A stretch of DNA of 64,000 nt from Parasphingorhabdus sp. (GTDB lineage Bacteria > Pseudomonadota > Alphaproteobacteria > Sphingomonadales > Sphingomonadaceae): NCBI GenBank assembly GCA_030373505.1, contig JAUCYS010000007.1:116830-180829 (forward strand). The letters run 5' to 3'. The translations under genes were made by a program, and so were the position numbers. The notes beneath the pieces are model-generated. The model made no database searches, was not told the DNA's origin, and worked only from the letters and a program-made list of their open reading frames with translations. Of this stretch, positions 36,584 through 46,395 are shown in pieces (position 1 is the first letter of the stretch; every line of letters starts with the position of its first letter).

Positions 36584-38764
36584 ATGATATCTCGGTATGC
36601 GCTTCAGATCCTGCTATACTCTTCTGCGTTAACAAGCGCGGCCTTTGCTCAGGATGCATCGTCTGTCGACGAGCAGGGTGTTGCGGAAATTGTCGTCACG
36701 GGCACGAAGGCCTCCGCCGCGCAACGGGCGCAAGATGTCCCAATCGCCGTCTCGGTGGTCTCAGGTGCCGCCATTGATGAACAGTCCGTCCGGGATCTGA
36801 CGGAACTGGGTTATCGGTTGCCCAATATTCGGTTGCAACCAACGGGCCTCAATCCCGGTCATGCCAGCTATTCCATGCGCGGCATTGGCGGCAATACCTC
36901 AACCCCATCGGACGAACCGGTCGTTGTGACTGTACTTGACGGGATGGTGCTGGGAACATCCGTGGGCGCGGCGTTCCAGACATTTGATCTGGAAGCGGTT
37001 GAGGTTTTTCGCGGACCCCAGGGTGTATTGTTCGGAAAGAATGCGACCGGCGGCGTCGTCAATGTCCGCACCCGGCGTCCGACGGGAAAGTCCGAACTTA
37101 GCCTTCGGGGTATATTTGGCAGCTATGATCGCTATGGCGGTGCCTTTGCGGCTGAAACGCCTCTCGCGGGAGACGCGTTCGCCGGTCGTTTGGCGGTGAT
37201 CTATGATCATCAGGGCGGCTTTTTCAAGGATCTGAGTTTCCCCGGAGGTCGCGTCGGTGGCGCTGCCGAAACGCTGACGATTCGCCCTTCGCTTCTTATC
37301 CGGCCTGCCGACAATCTCGATATCAACATCATCGGCGAACATTTCGAAGCGAAAAGCGACGGAGGCGTGTTCCGTACGCTTTCCGATGAGACGATCGCTA
37401 CGTCCGTGTTTGGCGCGGCCCCCTGTGTGGGCCGGAACATCTGCCGGACAGAAAAGTCGGACAGCGATCAGGATTCGCAGCATATCATTGGCGAGATCAA
37501 CCTTGATCTGGGCGATGTACTGCTGACCTCGATCACAGCTTACCGCAAGCTGTCACTCGCCAACAAGAATGTCGATGCCGATGGCACGGAAGCGCCGATC
37601 TTCCTGTTTCGCAGACTGAATTTCGACCAGGATCAGTTCAGCCAGGAAGTGCGCGCTGCAGGTTCGGTTCTTGATGACAAACTGTCCTTCGTCGCAGGCC
37701 TTTATTATTTCAATCAGAACTGGCTGTGGAACGAATTGCGCGAAATCCAGCTCAATCCGGCCAGCGCCGTCCTTTCTGTCGGAGGCAAGGCGCAGCAACA
37801 ACACACCAGTTCCGCGATATTCGGCCAGCTGGATTATGATATTCTGCCGGGTCTCTCGCTGGTCGTCGGCGGGCGTTACACCGATGAAAAGAAGGTGATG
37901 AATGTTTCCAGCCTGCTGGCAGGCAATTGCCTGACCATCGCGGCATGCGATTTTGATTTTACCAACCTCGTGTTCAAATCAGGCAAATTCTCTCCGAAAA
38001 TCGGACTGGAGTGGCAAGCCGCAGAAAATGCGCTGGTCTACGCCAATTTTACACGCGGCTTCCGTGCGGGCGGTTTCAATTCTCGGCATGCCTCTCTGGT
38101 AATGCCGGAGCCTTATGATGACGAAGAGGTCAAGGCTTATGAAGTTGGTATAAAATCGGAACTGTTCGATCGGTTATTGCGCTTGAATGTCTCTGCGTTC
38201 CGCAACGAGTTCAGCGGGCTTCAGCGGTCAATCCTGGAGGTGACGCCTGCCGGCCCGGTCACGGTCGTACGCAATGCGGCATCTGCAGTGATTCAAGGCG
38301 TGGAAGCCGAAGCCAGCGTCGCACCAATACGGGGCCTGCGCTTTGATTTTTCCGGCAGCTATACCGACGCGGGCTACAAAGCGTTTAACGGGGTCGGCCT
38401 CACACCGGCTCAGGTCCGCCAGCTCGACCTTGAACGTGCCCCGGAATGGACATTCGCAGCAGGCGTCAACTATGAAGTGCAGATCAACAACAGTGCAAAA
38501 ATGACAGCGACTGTCAACTACAGCTATACCAGTGATTACGCGGCTAGCACCTTGAACCTGCTTGGTTTCAGAGTGCCTTCGCTGAACCTAGTTGACGCGA
38601 ACATAGCTGTTGATCTGAGCGATCATCTGAGGCTGTCGCTGTACGGCAAAAATCTCACTGACGAGATATATGGTTCGATCACGACCGTGCAGATGCCTCT
38701 GCTGTTGTCTGAGACGATTGCGCCTCCGCGAACCTTTGGCGTGCAGATTGATTACCGGTTCTGA
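36584..38764 (+). CDS. TonB-dependent outer-membrane receptor
   Basis: 726 aa. Signal peptide to about residue 22 (ILLYSSALTSAAFA), plug domain with EIVVTGTKASAAQRAQDVPI and VEVFRGPQGVLFGKNATGG, barrel to the C-terminal PRTFGVQIDYRF, which ends in Phe as usual. The plug is of the group widely found in sphingomonads for uptake of hydrophobic or aromatic compounds. Its place inside the catabolic unit suggests it imports the pathway substrate. GGGGAGAAA precedes the ATG. Confidence 0.94.
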   Translation: MISRYALQILLYSSALTSAAFAQDASSVDEQGVAEIVVTGTKASAAQRAQDVPIAVSVVSGAAIDEQSVRDLTELGYRLPNIRLQPTGLNPGHASYSMRGIGGNTSTPSDEPVVVTVLDGMVLGTSVGAAFQTFDLEAVEVFRGPQGVLFGKNATGGVVNVRTRRPTGKSELSLRGIFGSYDRYGGAFAAETPLAGDAFAGRLAVIYDHQGGFFKDLSFPGGRVGGAAETLTIRPSLLIRPADNLDINIIGEHFEAKSDGGVFRTLSDETIATSVFGAAPCVGRNICRTEKSDSDQDSQHIIGEINLDLGDVLLTSITAYRKLSLANKNVDADGTEAPIFLFRRLNFDQDQFSQEVRAAGSVLDDKLSFVAGLYYFNQNWLWNELREIQLNPASAVLSVGGKAQQQHTSSAIFGQLDYDILPGLSLVVGGRYTDEKKVMNVSSLLAGNCLTIAACDFDFTNLVFKSGKFSPKIGLEWQAAENALVYANFTRGFRAGGFNSRHASLVMPEPYDDEEVKAYEVGIKSELFDRLLRLNVSAFRNEFSGLQRSILEVTPAGPVTVVRNAASAVIQGVEAEASVAPIRGLRFDFSGSYTDAGYKAFNGVGLTPAQVRQLDLERAPEWTFAAGVNYEVQINNSAKMTATVNYSYTSDYAASTLNLLGFRVPSLNLVDANIAVDLSDHLRLSLYGKNLTDEIYGSITTVQMPLLLSETIAPPRTFGVQIDYRF

Positions 38765-38843
38765 AACTGGGCTTTGCAGATGAATCAACTGGTCGACCCG
38801 CCAAGGTTATGTGCGCCAGTGTGTTGGAGATGGTGTTAAAGGA

Positions 38844-40031
38844 ATGGAACATGTTGGAGCAGCAGACCTTTCGGATTTCAGGGAAGAGGTCGGACGATGG
38901 ATATCGGATAACTTCCCGGTTTCGCTGAAGAACATGGCCAATCCCATGTCGCGGGAGGCGATGGCCTTTCCGACAGAGGATCAGGAGATATGGCGCAAGG
39001 CCATGGGCGCAAAGGGCTGGGGTACACCTACCTGGCCGACCGCATATGGTGCGGCTGGGCTGACGCGGGATCATGCGCGAGTGATCCAGCAGGAATTGCT
39101 CCGCGCCGGTGCCTATAATCCGATCGGCGGCATGGGCGTGATGATGTTTGGTCCGACCTTGCTGGAATATGGCACGGCAGCCCAAAAGGCACAGCATCTG
39201 CCGCCGATTGTGCGGGGGGATTTTCAATGGTGTCAGGGCTTTTCAGAACCGGGCGCAGGCTCGGACCTTGTGTCCCTGCAAACCCGCGCAGACGACAAGG
39301 GTGATCATTTCCTCGTCAATGGCCAGAAAACCTGGACGAGCGGGGCGCAATGGGCAGAATGGTGCTTCTGCCTCGTCCGGACCAATCCGCACGACAAGTA
39401 TAACGGCATTTCGCTGGTGCTTTTCCCGATGTCTACGCCGGGCGTCGAAGCGAGACCGATCAAACTGATCAATGGCAATTCCTCCTTCTGCGAATTGTTC
39501 CTCACCGATGTGAAGGTTTCCAAGGATCAGCTTGTCGGTTCACTCAACGGTGGCTGGGCCATCGCAAAGCGACTTCTCCAGCATGAACGCACGGCTCTGG
39601 CCGGTTCAACGACGACAGCGGTGGAGGCATATTCTCTGCGTGAGCTCGCGCGCAAATATGTCGGCACGGATGCCGGTGGAAGGATCGCAAATCCGGATTT
39701 GCGCGCGCGAATTGTTGCCAATGAAATGGAAGGCCGCATCTTCAAGCAGACCGCCCTGCGTGCGACCGCTGAGGCCAAGGAGGGGGGCGATGTATCGGCG
39801 CTGAGTTCTATGATGAAAAACGCCAATACACGACAGATGCAACAGCGGACTGAACTCGCCATCGAGATACTCGGTCATCAGGGAATTGGCTGGGAAGGCG
39901 ACAGCTTCTCCGAAACCGAGCTCACCGTGGTGCGGGACTTCCTCTATGGCAAGGCCCCCTCGATCTATGGCGGCTCGCAGGAAGTCCAGTATAACATCAT
40001 TTCCAAGCGCATTCTGGGACTGCCGTCATGA
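38844..40031 (+). CDS. Acyl-CoA dehydrogenase (FadE-like, putative alpha subunit)
   Basis: About 395 aa from the ATG at 38844; an in-frame GTG is at 38811. Pattern GWGTPTWPTAYGGA-like (GWGTPTWPTAYGAAG), QGFSEPGAGSDLVSLQTRA, QKTWTSGAQWAEW and the C-terminal SIYGGSQEVQYNIISKRILG. This is the type of acyl-CoA dehydrogenase that forms mixed alpha2beta2 complexes in actinobacterial steroid side-chain oxidation. The next gene encodes a likely partner. Confidence 0.9.
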   Translation: MEHVGAADLSDFREEVGRWISDNFPVSLKNMANPMSREAMAFPTEDQEIWRKAMGAKGWGTPTWPTAYGAAGLTRDHARVIQQELLRAGAYNPIGGMGVMMFGPTLLEYGTAAQKAQHLPPIVRGDFQWCQGFSEPGAGSDLVSLQTRADDKGDHFLVNGQKTWTSGAQWAEWCFCLVRTNPHDKYNGISLVLFPMSTPGVEARPIKLINGNSSFCELFLTDVKVSKDQLVGSLNGGWAIAKRLLQHERTALAGSTTTAVEAYSLRELARKYVGTDAGGRIANPDLRARIVANEMEGRIFKQTALRATAEAKEGGDVSALSSMMKNANTRQMQQRTELAIEILGHQGIGWEGDSFSETELTVVRDFLYGKAPSIYGGSQEVQYNIISKRILGLPS

Positions 40032-40088
40032 AGCCATGCATCCCAGCACCTCGTTTCCCGGCAAAATTTTTTGAAAAAGGCTTGTTCG

Positions 40089-41216
40089 ATGGCCATTCTC
40101 TCTGAAGAGCAAAGCATGTTGCGCGAGGCGGCCCGTGGTTGGGTCGATGTCCGCAGCCCGATCACAGCCTTTCGCAAGATGCGAGATTCCGGAAATCGGC
40201 TACATTTCGATACCGATAGCTGGAAAGAACAGGCCGCACTGGGTTGGGCTGGTGTGATCATTCCCGAAGCATATGGCGGTTCGGATTTCGGTTTTCTTTC
40301 TATGGGCCTAGTGCTGGAGGAGCTGGGGCGGACTCTGGTGGCATCGCCATTGCTGGCGTCAGGCCTGGTGGCGGCAAGTGCCATCACTCTGGGTGGGGAC
40401 GAGGCGCAGAAGCAGGAATGGCTGCCTGCGATCGCCGAAGGAACGGCCATAGCGACGCTAGCGTTTGAAGAGGGCGCTGCTCATGTTCCTGAAAAAGTCG
40501 CAACAACGGCGAGTGGCACTCAGGTCGGGTTCAAGATTTCCGGGAAAAAGCACTTTGTCGTTGAAGGGCTTGCGGCAGATGTCTTCATCGTTTCGGCACG
40601 CGTGCCGGATGGTTCGGATACGGATCAAGCCATTGAGCTGTTCCTGGTTCGCGGGGATGCTCCGGGCCTAACCAGGCAAGAGCTGAAGACAATGGACAGC
40701 CGGGGCTACGCCAGTCTGGAGTTTCATGACGTTGAAGGACAGCGTTTGGGATCAGGAGGTAATGGCTGGTCGATTCTCGCAACCACGCTGGACAGAGCCC
40801 GGGCGGGCCTCGCCGCTGAAATGCTGGGCAGTGCTACTCAGGCATTTTATCTCACGATGGATTACCTGAAAACCCGGGTTCAGTTTGATAGCCTGATCGG
40901 GTCGTTTCAGGCGCTGCAACATCGCGCTGCGCGGATGTTTATGGAACTGGAATTGGCCCGTTCAGCGGTCGAAGCGGCGCTTCAGGCCGTCGAAAATGGA
41001 GCATCCGACATGCCGGAACTGGTCAGTCTGGCGAAGGCAAAGGTTGGCGAAACACTTCAGCTTGTGACCAACGAAATGATCCAGATGCATGGCGGAATCG
41101 GCATGACCGATGAACATGACGCAGGTCTGTTTCTGAAGCGCGCCCGCGTGTGCGAGGCGATGTACGGCAATCAGTCTTACCATAGAAACCGATATGCCGA
41201 TATTCTGGGTTATTAG
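40089..41216 (+). CDS. Acyl-CoA dehydrogenase (putative beta subunit)
   Basis: 375 aa from the ATG at 40089, preceded by AAAAAGG with 8-nt spacing; an in-frame TTG is at 40071. N-terminal LSEEQSMLREAARGWV and GWAGVIIPEAYGGSDFG are typical. The C-terminal active-site region reads EAMYGNQSYHRNRYADILGY, without the usual GGTSE-type motif, as in the non-catalytic halves of heteromeric FadE pairs. Probably works with the dehydrogenase just upstream. Confidence 0.9.
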   Translation: MAILSEEQSMLREAARGWVDVRSPITAFRKMRDSGNRLHFDTDSWKEQAALGWAGVIIPEAYGGSDFGFLSMGLVLEELGRTLVASPLLASGLVAASAITLGGDEAQKQEWLPAIAEGTAIATLAFEEGAAHVPEKVATTASGTQVGFKISGKKHFVVEGLAADVFIVSARVPDGSDTDQAIELFLVRGDAPGLTRQELKTMDSRGYASLEFHDVEGQRLGSGGNGWSILATTLDRARAGLAAEMLGSATQAFYLTMDYLKTRVQFDSLIGSFQALQHRAARMFMELELARSAVEAALQAVENGASDMPELVSLAKAKVGETLQLVTNEMIQMHGGIGMTDEHDAGLFLKRARVCEAMYGNQSYHRNRYADILGY

Positions 41217-41231
41217 TGTGGCAAGAACAAA

Positions 41232-42551
41232 ATGAATCATGCCCGTGCCCAAGAACTGGAGAGAACGGCAGCCCAGAATCGACCCAATTGGGCGCTGGCT
41301 TTGTTGTTCCTGACAGTCACGGTCAATATCCTTGACCGGCAGATCGTGAATATCCTGGCGCAGGACATCAAGACCGATCTCGATATTTCCGACGGCCAGC
41401 TTGGCCTGCTGACTGGTACGGCGTTCGGAATTTTCTATGCAGTTCTGGGCGTGCCACTTGGACGGCTGGCGGATCGTATGGATCGCGTCCGCCTGATCGG
41501 CATTTGCTTGGTCGTGTGGAGCGCGTTCACGGTGGCAGCGGGCTTTGCGCGCAACTTTGTGGAGTTGGGGTTGGCGCGCATCGGTGTGGGCGCCGGCGAG
41601 GCCGGCTGTGTTCCGGCAAGCGTCGCTCTGGTCAGCGACCTCTTCCCTGCCAAAAGCCGTACATCCGCAATATCGGTGATGATGCTGGGTATGCCCGTCG
41701 GCACCTTTGCGGGGTTGCTGTTCGGTGGGGTGGTGGGTGAAAGCTTTGGGTGGCGAATGGCACTCGTTCTGGCCGGTATCCCCGGAATGCTGTTGGCGCT
41801 CTTGCTTGTGACAAGTGTTGTCGACCCCCGGACCCGGCAAGACCGCATTTTGGCCAGCAAAAAGTCGGCAGAGGAAGACCAATCGACCCTGCCCGCCGCC
41901 AAGACGCTGATGCGACGTCCAGGCTATGCGTTGTTGGCGGCTGGAATGACCTCTAGTATGCTGGTTGCTGCGGTCACGGCGGCCTGGTTGCCTGCCTTCT
42001 TCATCCGCGAGCATAATATTGGCGTAGCGGAAATGGGCGTCTATGCTGCGATTGCGATCGGCGTCGGCGGTGCGATCGGCACGCTTGGCTCTGGTCTGCT
42101 ATGCGATGTACTTCGATCATATGTAAGAGATGTCGAATCGAAATTCGTCATTGCCAGCCTGCTGCTGTGCATACCGGCGTTGCTCGTGACTGTCCTGAGC
42201 CCGGATCGTTTTCTGGCCCTGGCCGCGATGTTTGTGCTGTATGTCGCTGCTTTCAGCTACCTTGCACCAACTTCGATGTTGATACAAAATGCTGCGACAG
42301 AGGATACACGTTCGCTCGCGCTCGCGCTTGGCATTTCTCTCGGGAATATTGTCAGCCTGGGCCTTGCGATTCCGCTGATTGGCCTGCTGAGCGACATGCT
42401 GGCCCCGCAATTGGGTACTGCCTCAATCGGCTACGCCCTGATTGTCGTGGCTCTAGTGGGAGCGATAGGGGCGGTCGCCCACTGGCGCGCTCTCCGGGCA
42501 TTACGCCAGCATTCAGACGCTGCAGCCTCCGAAATTCTGGATCGCAAATGA
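41232..42551 (+). CDS. MFS transporter, spinster-like
   Basis: 439 aa, 12 predicted membrane segments. VTVNILDRQIVNILAQDIK in helix 1, GRLADRMDRVRLIGI (motif A), ARIGVGAGEAGCVPASVAL in helix 4-5. The spinster-like group is common in sphingomonads near aromatic and steroid catabolic genes. Located between the acyl-CoA dehydrogenase pair and fbiC in one unit. Confidence 0.9.
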   Translation: MNHARAQELERTAAQNRPNWALALLFLTVTVNILDRQIVNILAQDIKTDLDISDGQLGLLTGTAFGIFYAVLGVPLGRLADRMDRVRLIGICLVVWSAFTVAAGFARNFVELGLARIGVGAGEAGCVPASVALVSDLFPAKSRTSAISVMMLGMPVGTFAGLLFGGVVGESFGWRMALVLAGIPGMLLALLLVTSVVDPRTRQDRILASKKSAEEDQSTLPAAKTLMRRPGYALLAAGMTSSMLVAAVTAAWLPAFFIREHNIGVAEMGVYAAIAIGVGGAIGTLGSGLLCDVLRSYVRDVESKFVIASLLLCIPALLVTVLSPDRFLALAAMFVLYVAAFSYLAPTSMLIQNAATEDTRSLALALGISLGNIVSLGLAIPLIGLLSDMLAPQLGTASIGYALIVVALVGAIGAVAHWRALRALRQHSDAAASEILDRK

Positions 42552-42582
42552 CGCGTTCACTTAACCAAGGTAAATCTAACGC

Positions 42583-44961
42583 ATGATGACCAATTCTGCC
42601 TTGCCGGATCTCCGCCAGCACCTCATGAACCAGTCTCTTGAGGCGTTGATGGCTGAGGCTGCGGCGCGAAAGCGCATGGCTTTCGGGCAATTCCAAACCT
42701 ATTCGCCCAAGGTCTTCATCCCGCTGACGAAGCTCTGCCGTGACCTTTGCCACTATTGTACCTTTTCCAGACCACGCCCTGGCCAACGGGCCTATATGAC
42801 GCCGGACGCAGTGCTTGCCACAGCACGTGCAGGTGCGGAAGCGGGGTGCACAGAGGCGCTGTTTACCTTGGGCGACAAGCCAGAGCTTCGCTTTGAACAG
42901 GCGCGACGGGAACTCGCTGAGCTGGGGTTTGGCTCTACGATCGATTATCTTGAGGCGATGTGCCGGCTCGTGCTGACCGAAACAGGCATGATTCCGCATG
43001 TGAACGCAGGCATCATGCTGCGTGAGGAAATGGTCCGCCTAAAGGCTGTGTCCGGTTCCCAAGGCTTGATGCTGGAGACGGTTGCCGATCGGCTGGGAGA
43101 AAAAGGCGGCCCGCATTACCGCTCGCCCGACAAGGTGCCGGCGGTGCGGTTGGAGGCCATGCGACTGGCTGGCGAACTCAAGATTCCATTTACCACCGGG
43201 ATACTAATCGGCATTGGCGAAACGCGCGCCGAACGCATAGACGCGCTGCTTGCGATCCGGGATCTGCATCTGGAGTTCGGGCATATTCAGGAAGTGATTG
43301 TCCAGAATTTCCGCGCGAACCCGCTGACACCGATGGCCGATGCCGCAGAGCCTTCTCATGAGGATCTGCTTTGGAGCATTGCCGCAGCGCGAATGATCCT
43401 GCCGCCGGACATTTCGCTGCAGGCACCGCCAAACTTGTCTGATGCATCATTCCCGCACCTCCTGGATGCAGGCATAAACGATTGGGGCGGCGTCTCGCCC
43501 GTTACACCGGACCATGTCAATCCATCGCACCCTTGGCCTGCGCTCGACAAGTTACGGGCGGCAACCGAAGCCAGCGGGCGGCGTCTCGTGGCGCGCTTGC
43601 CCGCCTACCCTGCTTTTCTCGATGTGCCATGGCAGGACGATGCTCCGCGGCGCGCCCTGTTGGCGCAATCAGACGCGCATGGCATGGCGCGGATGGATAC
43701 ATGGTCGCCGGGTCAGCCGCTGTCAGCCCGGTCTTGCTTCGGCCCGGTCCCAGGCAAGCTATCCCGTGACATCACCCACATTGTCGAGCGGGCGCAGACC
43801 GGCGCAGGCATTGGCGAGGCGGAGATCGAAGCCCTGTTTTCCGCACGCGGTGCGGAGGTCGAGCATATTTGCCACGCTGCCGATGCATTGCGCCGGACGG
43901 TTAACGGAGATGAGGTAACGTTCGTCGTCAATCGCAATATCAACTACACCAACATCTGCACCCACAAATGCAGCTTCTGCGCCTTTTCGAAGGGCAAGAC
44001 CGCCGACAATCTGCGGGGTTCGCCCTATGACCTGGATTTGTCAGAGGTCGCACGCAGGGCGAATGAGGCGGTTGCGCGTGGCGGCACCGAAGTGTGCATG
44101 CAGGGCGGCATCCACCCGTCCTATACAGGTGACACCTATCTGGGGTTGTTGCGTGCAGTGAAGAGAGCGCAGTCCGGCCTTCACATCCACGCTTTCTCGC
44201 CGCTAGAGGTCCGCCACGGGGCGCAGACACTGGGTCTTGGCCTTGAAGACTATCTGACCCGGCTCAAGGATGCAGGGCTTGGCTCGCTGCCCGGCACCGC
44301 CGCGGAAATCCTCGACGACGAAATACGAGTCATTATCTGCCCGGACAAGCTCAATACGGCAGAATGGCTGGAAACGATCGAGGTAGCGCACCGCGTGGGG
44401 CTACGCACCACAGCAACCATCATGTTCGGCCATGTGGATCATCCCGGCCACTGGGCCCGGCATCTCATCGCCATACGCGACCTGCAGCAACGCACCGGCG
44501 GATTTACCGAATTCGTGCCGCTGCCGTTCGTTCCGATGGAAGCGCCGATGGGCCTGAAGGGGCAAAGCAGGCGCGGGCCGACCTTTCGCGAAGTGCGCCT
44601 GATGCACGCAGTTGCAAGGCTTGCATTGCACCCGCACCTGACCTCGATCCAGGTCAGCTGGGTCAAGCTGGGGGCAGAGGGTGCGACGGCATGCCTGAAT
44701 GGCGGCGCCAATGATATGGGCGGCACCTTGATGGATGAAAGCATCAGCCGAGCGGCGGGTGCCGCCCATGGTCAGGAACTTGCACCGCAGGAGATGGAAG
44801 AGCTGATCCACGGCATTGGCCGGACTCCGCGCCAGCGCACTACGCTTTATGGGGACGTTACCGCTTCCACCCGGAAAGCGGGACGGGATGCAGCGCCGTT
44901 GACGCCAATCATTCTCACACCGCCCAAAAAAATCCGGGGAAAGGAAATCATCAGTGTCTGA
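42583..44961 (+). CDS. fbiC: FO synthase (fused CofG-CofH)
   Basis: 792 aa double radical-SAM enzyme that builds FO, the deazaflavin core of coenzyme F420, from tyrosine and 5-amino-6-ribitylaminouracil. CofG half: KLCRDLCHYCTFSRPRPG with the cluster Cys at residues 52, 56 and 59. CofH half: NYTNICTHKCSFCAFSKG with Cys 459, 463 and 466. Actinobacterial FbiC is near 850 aa, so this one is a little compact but both domains are whole. Starts the F420 block; the npdG start lies inside its end. Confidence 0.96.
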   Translation: MMTNSALPDLRQHLMNQSLEALMAEAAARKRMAFGQFQTYSPKVFIPLTKLCRDLCHYCTFSRPRPGQRAYMTPDAVLATARAGAEAGCTEALFTLGDKPELRFEQARRELAELGFGSTIDYLEAMCRLVLTETGMIPHVNAGIMLREEMVRLKAVSGSQGLMLETVADRLGEKGGPHYRSPDKVPAVRLEAMRLAGELKIPFTTGILIGIGETRAERIDALLAIRDLHLEFGHIQEVIVQNFRANPLTPMADAAEPSHEDLLWSIAAARMILPPDISLQAPPNLSDASFPHLLDAGINDWGGVSPVTPDHVNPSHPWPALDKLRAATEASGRRLVARLPAYPAFLDVPWQDDAPRRALLAQSDAHGMARMDTWSPGQPLSARSCFGPVPGKLSRDITHIVERAQTGAGIGEAEIEALFSARGAEVEHICHAADALRRTVNGDEVTFVVNRNINYTNICTHKCSFCAFSKGKTADNLRGSPYDLDLSEVARRANEAVARGGTEVCMQGGIHPSYTGDTYLGLLRAVKRAQSGLHIHAFSPLEVRHGAQTLGLGLEDYLTRLKDAGLGSLPGTAAEILDDEIRVIICPDKLNTAEWLETIEVAHRVGLRTTATIMFGHVDHPGHWARHLIAIRDLQQRTGGFTEFVPLPFVPMEAPMGLKGQSRRGPTFREVRLMHAVARLALHPHLTSIQVSWVKLGAEGATACLNGGANDMGGTLMDESISRAAGAAHGQELAPQEMEELIHGIGRTPRQRTTLYGDVTASTRKAGRDAAPLTPIILTPPKKIRGKEIISV

Positions 44962-45631
44962 AGAGAAGAAAATCATCGCAGTGCTTGGCGGCACGGGCAA
45001 AGAAGGCGGCGGGCTGGCCTTGCGGTGGGCCCATCGCGGCCATCCGGTAATTATTGGCAGCCGGACCCAGGAGCGTGCTGAAGAAGCCGCCGCGGAAATG
45101 CGAGCGACACTGGGGGCTTCCGCCAATGTGCGAGGCCTCGCCAATCCCGATGCGGCGGCCGCCGCAGATATTGTTGTTCTGTCTGTGCCTTTCGCGGCGC
45201 AACAGGCGACAGTTTCAGATGTCGCCGGCCAGCTGGTTGGCAAAATCCTGATCGACGTTACTGTTCCGCTTGTGCCGCCAAAGGTGAGCCGGGTTCAGTT
45301 GCCCGAATGTGGCAGCGCGGTGGAGGCAGTGCAGAAAATGCTCGGTGACGGGGTGCGGGTGGTGTCTGCCTTTCAGAACATTTCCGCACATCACCTCACC
45401 AGGCTGGACGAGGCGGTCGAGTGCGATGTACTGGTTTGCTCCGATGATGCTGACGCAGCTGAGAAAGTGGTTACGCTCGCCCAGGAAATCGGCCTGACCG
45501 CCTGGAACGCCGGTCCGTTGTGCAACTCGGTCGTGGCGGAAGCGCTGACCAGCGTGCTGATTGCGCTCAACCGTCGCTACAAGGTGCCTGGATCGGGCAT
45601 CCGTCTCACCGGCTTGCCGACGCCCGCGTGA
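44954..45631 (+). CDS. npdG: NADPH:F420 oxidoreductase (NpdG/Fno-like)
   Basis: 225 aa Rossmann protein moving hydride between NADP(H) and F420. GGTGKEGGG (residues 12-20) and GSRTQERAEE fit NADPH phosphate binding; the later QNISAHHLT and the C-terminal RYKVPGSGIRLTG match the family. Starts at GTG, overlapping the fbiC stop by 8 nt, with GGAAAGGA upstream. It supplies F420H2 to the LLM enzymes here, or recycles it if they oxidise their substrates. Confidence 0.93.
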   Translation: MSEEKKIIAVLGGTGKEGGGLALRWAHRGHPVIIGSRTQERAEEAAAEMRATLGASANVRGLANPDAAAAADIVVLSVPFAAQQATVSDVAGQLVGKILIDVTVPLVPPKVSRVQLPECGSAVEAVQKMLGDGVRVVSAFQNISAHHLTRLDEAVECDVLVCSDDADAAEKVVTLAQEIGLTAWNAGPLCNSVVAEALTSVLIALNRRYKVPGSGIRLTGLPTPA

Positions 45632-46395
45632 AGGGCCGGAGCCTCTCGGTAACGGCATTGCCGGGCGTGCCAATCGTAGCCCCCGGTGATGATCTGTGCC
45701 GGGTGGTGATCGATGCTGTCGACGCTGCGGAGATGGTCTTGCAGAATGGTGACGTTGTTGTCCTCGCCCAGAAGATCGTGTCCAAGGCGGAAGGTCGGGG
45801 GGTAATGCTGGCCGATGTCACGCCGTCGCCTGCCGCTTTCAAACTTGCCGCGACGACCGGCAAGGATCCCCGCCTCGTCGAACTGATCCTCTCCGAAACG
45901 GACGAAGTGGTGCGAGTGCGACCCAATCTGATCATCGTTCGCCACAGACTGGGACTGGTTCTGGCGAATGCCGGAATTGACCAGTCAAATGTTGGTGCGG
46001 AGGAGGGGGCGCAGGCGTTGCTGCTCCCGGTCGATCCTGATGCAAGCGCGGCGCAGTTGCGGGCCGCGTTGCACGAAGCGACGGGGCGGACGGTCGCGGT
46101 GCTCATCATCGACAGCCTTGGTCGCGCATGGCGTATGGGAACCACCGGGACAGCGATTGGCGTGGCAGGGCTTCCCGCCTTACTCGACCTGCGCGGCCAG
46201 CCAGATCTGAACGGCCGCAAGCTGGAATCGAGTGAACTCGGCCTTGCGGATGAAATTGCCGCTGCTGCCTCGCTCATGATGGGACAAGCGGCTGAGGGCA
46301 CACCCATAGTGGTCGTGCGCGGGCTGGAATATACAGCGGACGGCAGCACCGCCCGCACCTTGCTGCGGCCTCGCGAGATGGATCTTTTTCCGTGA
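45628..46395 (+). CDS. cofE: Coenzyme F420-0:L-glutamate ligase
   Basis: 255 aa from the GTG at 45628, which overlaps the npdG stop (GTGA); a longer frame from 45520 would overlap npdG extensively. Adds gamma-linked glutamates to F420-0. Motifs: VVVLAQKIVSKAEGR (residues 38-52), IIDSLGRAWRMG and AIGVAGLPALLDLRG. It lacks the C-terminal FMN reductase domain found in mycobacterial FbiB, so dehydro-F420-0 reduction is not encoded in this gene. Confidence 0.95.
   Translation: MKGRSLSVTALPGVPIVAPGDDLCRVVIDAVDAAEMVLQNGDVVVLAQKIVSKAEGRGVMLADVTPSPAAFKLAATTGKDPRLVELILSETDEVVRVRPNLIIVRHRLGLVLANAGIDQSNVGAEEGAQALLLPVDPDASAAQLRAALHEATGRTVAVLIIDSLGRAWRMGTTGTAIGVAGLPALLDLRGQPDLNGRKLESSELGLADEIAAAASLMMGQAAEGTPIVVVRGLEYTADGSTARTLLRPREMDLFP

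Noticed and set aside
40962..42014. 350-codon minus-strand frame rich in His and Gln
   Set aside because: Antisense of the acyl-CoA dehydrogenase and MFS genes; His/Gln-rich runs are typical for such shadows.
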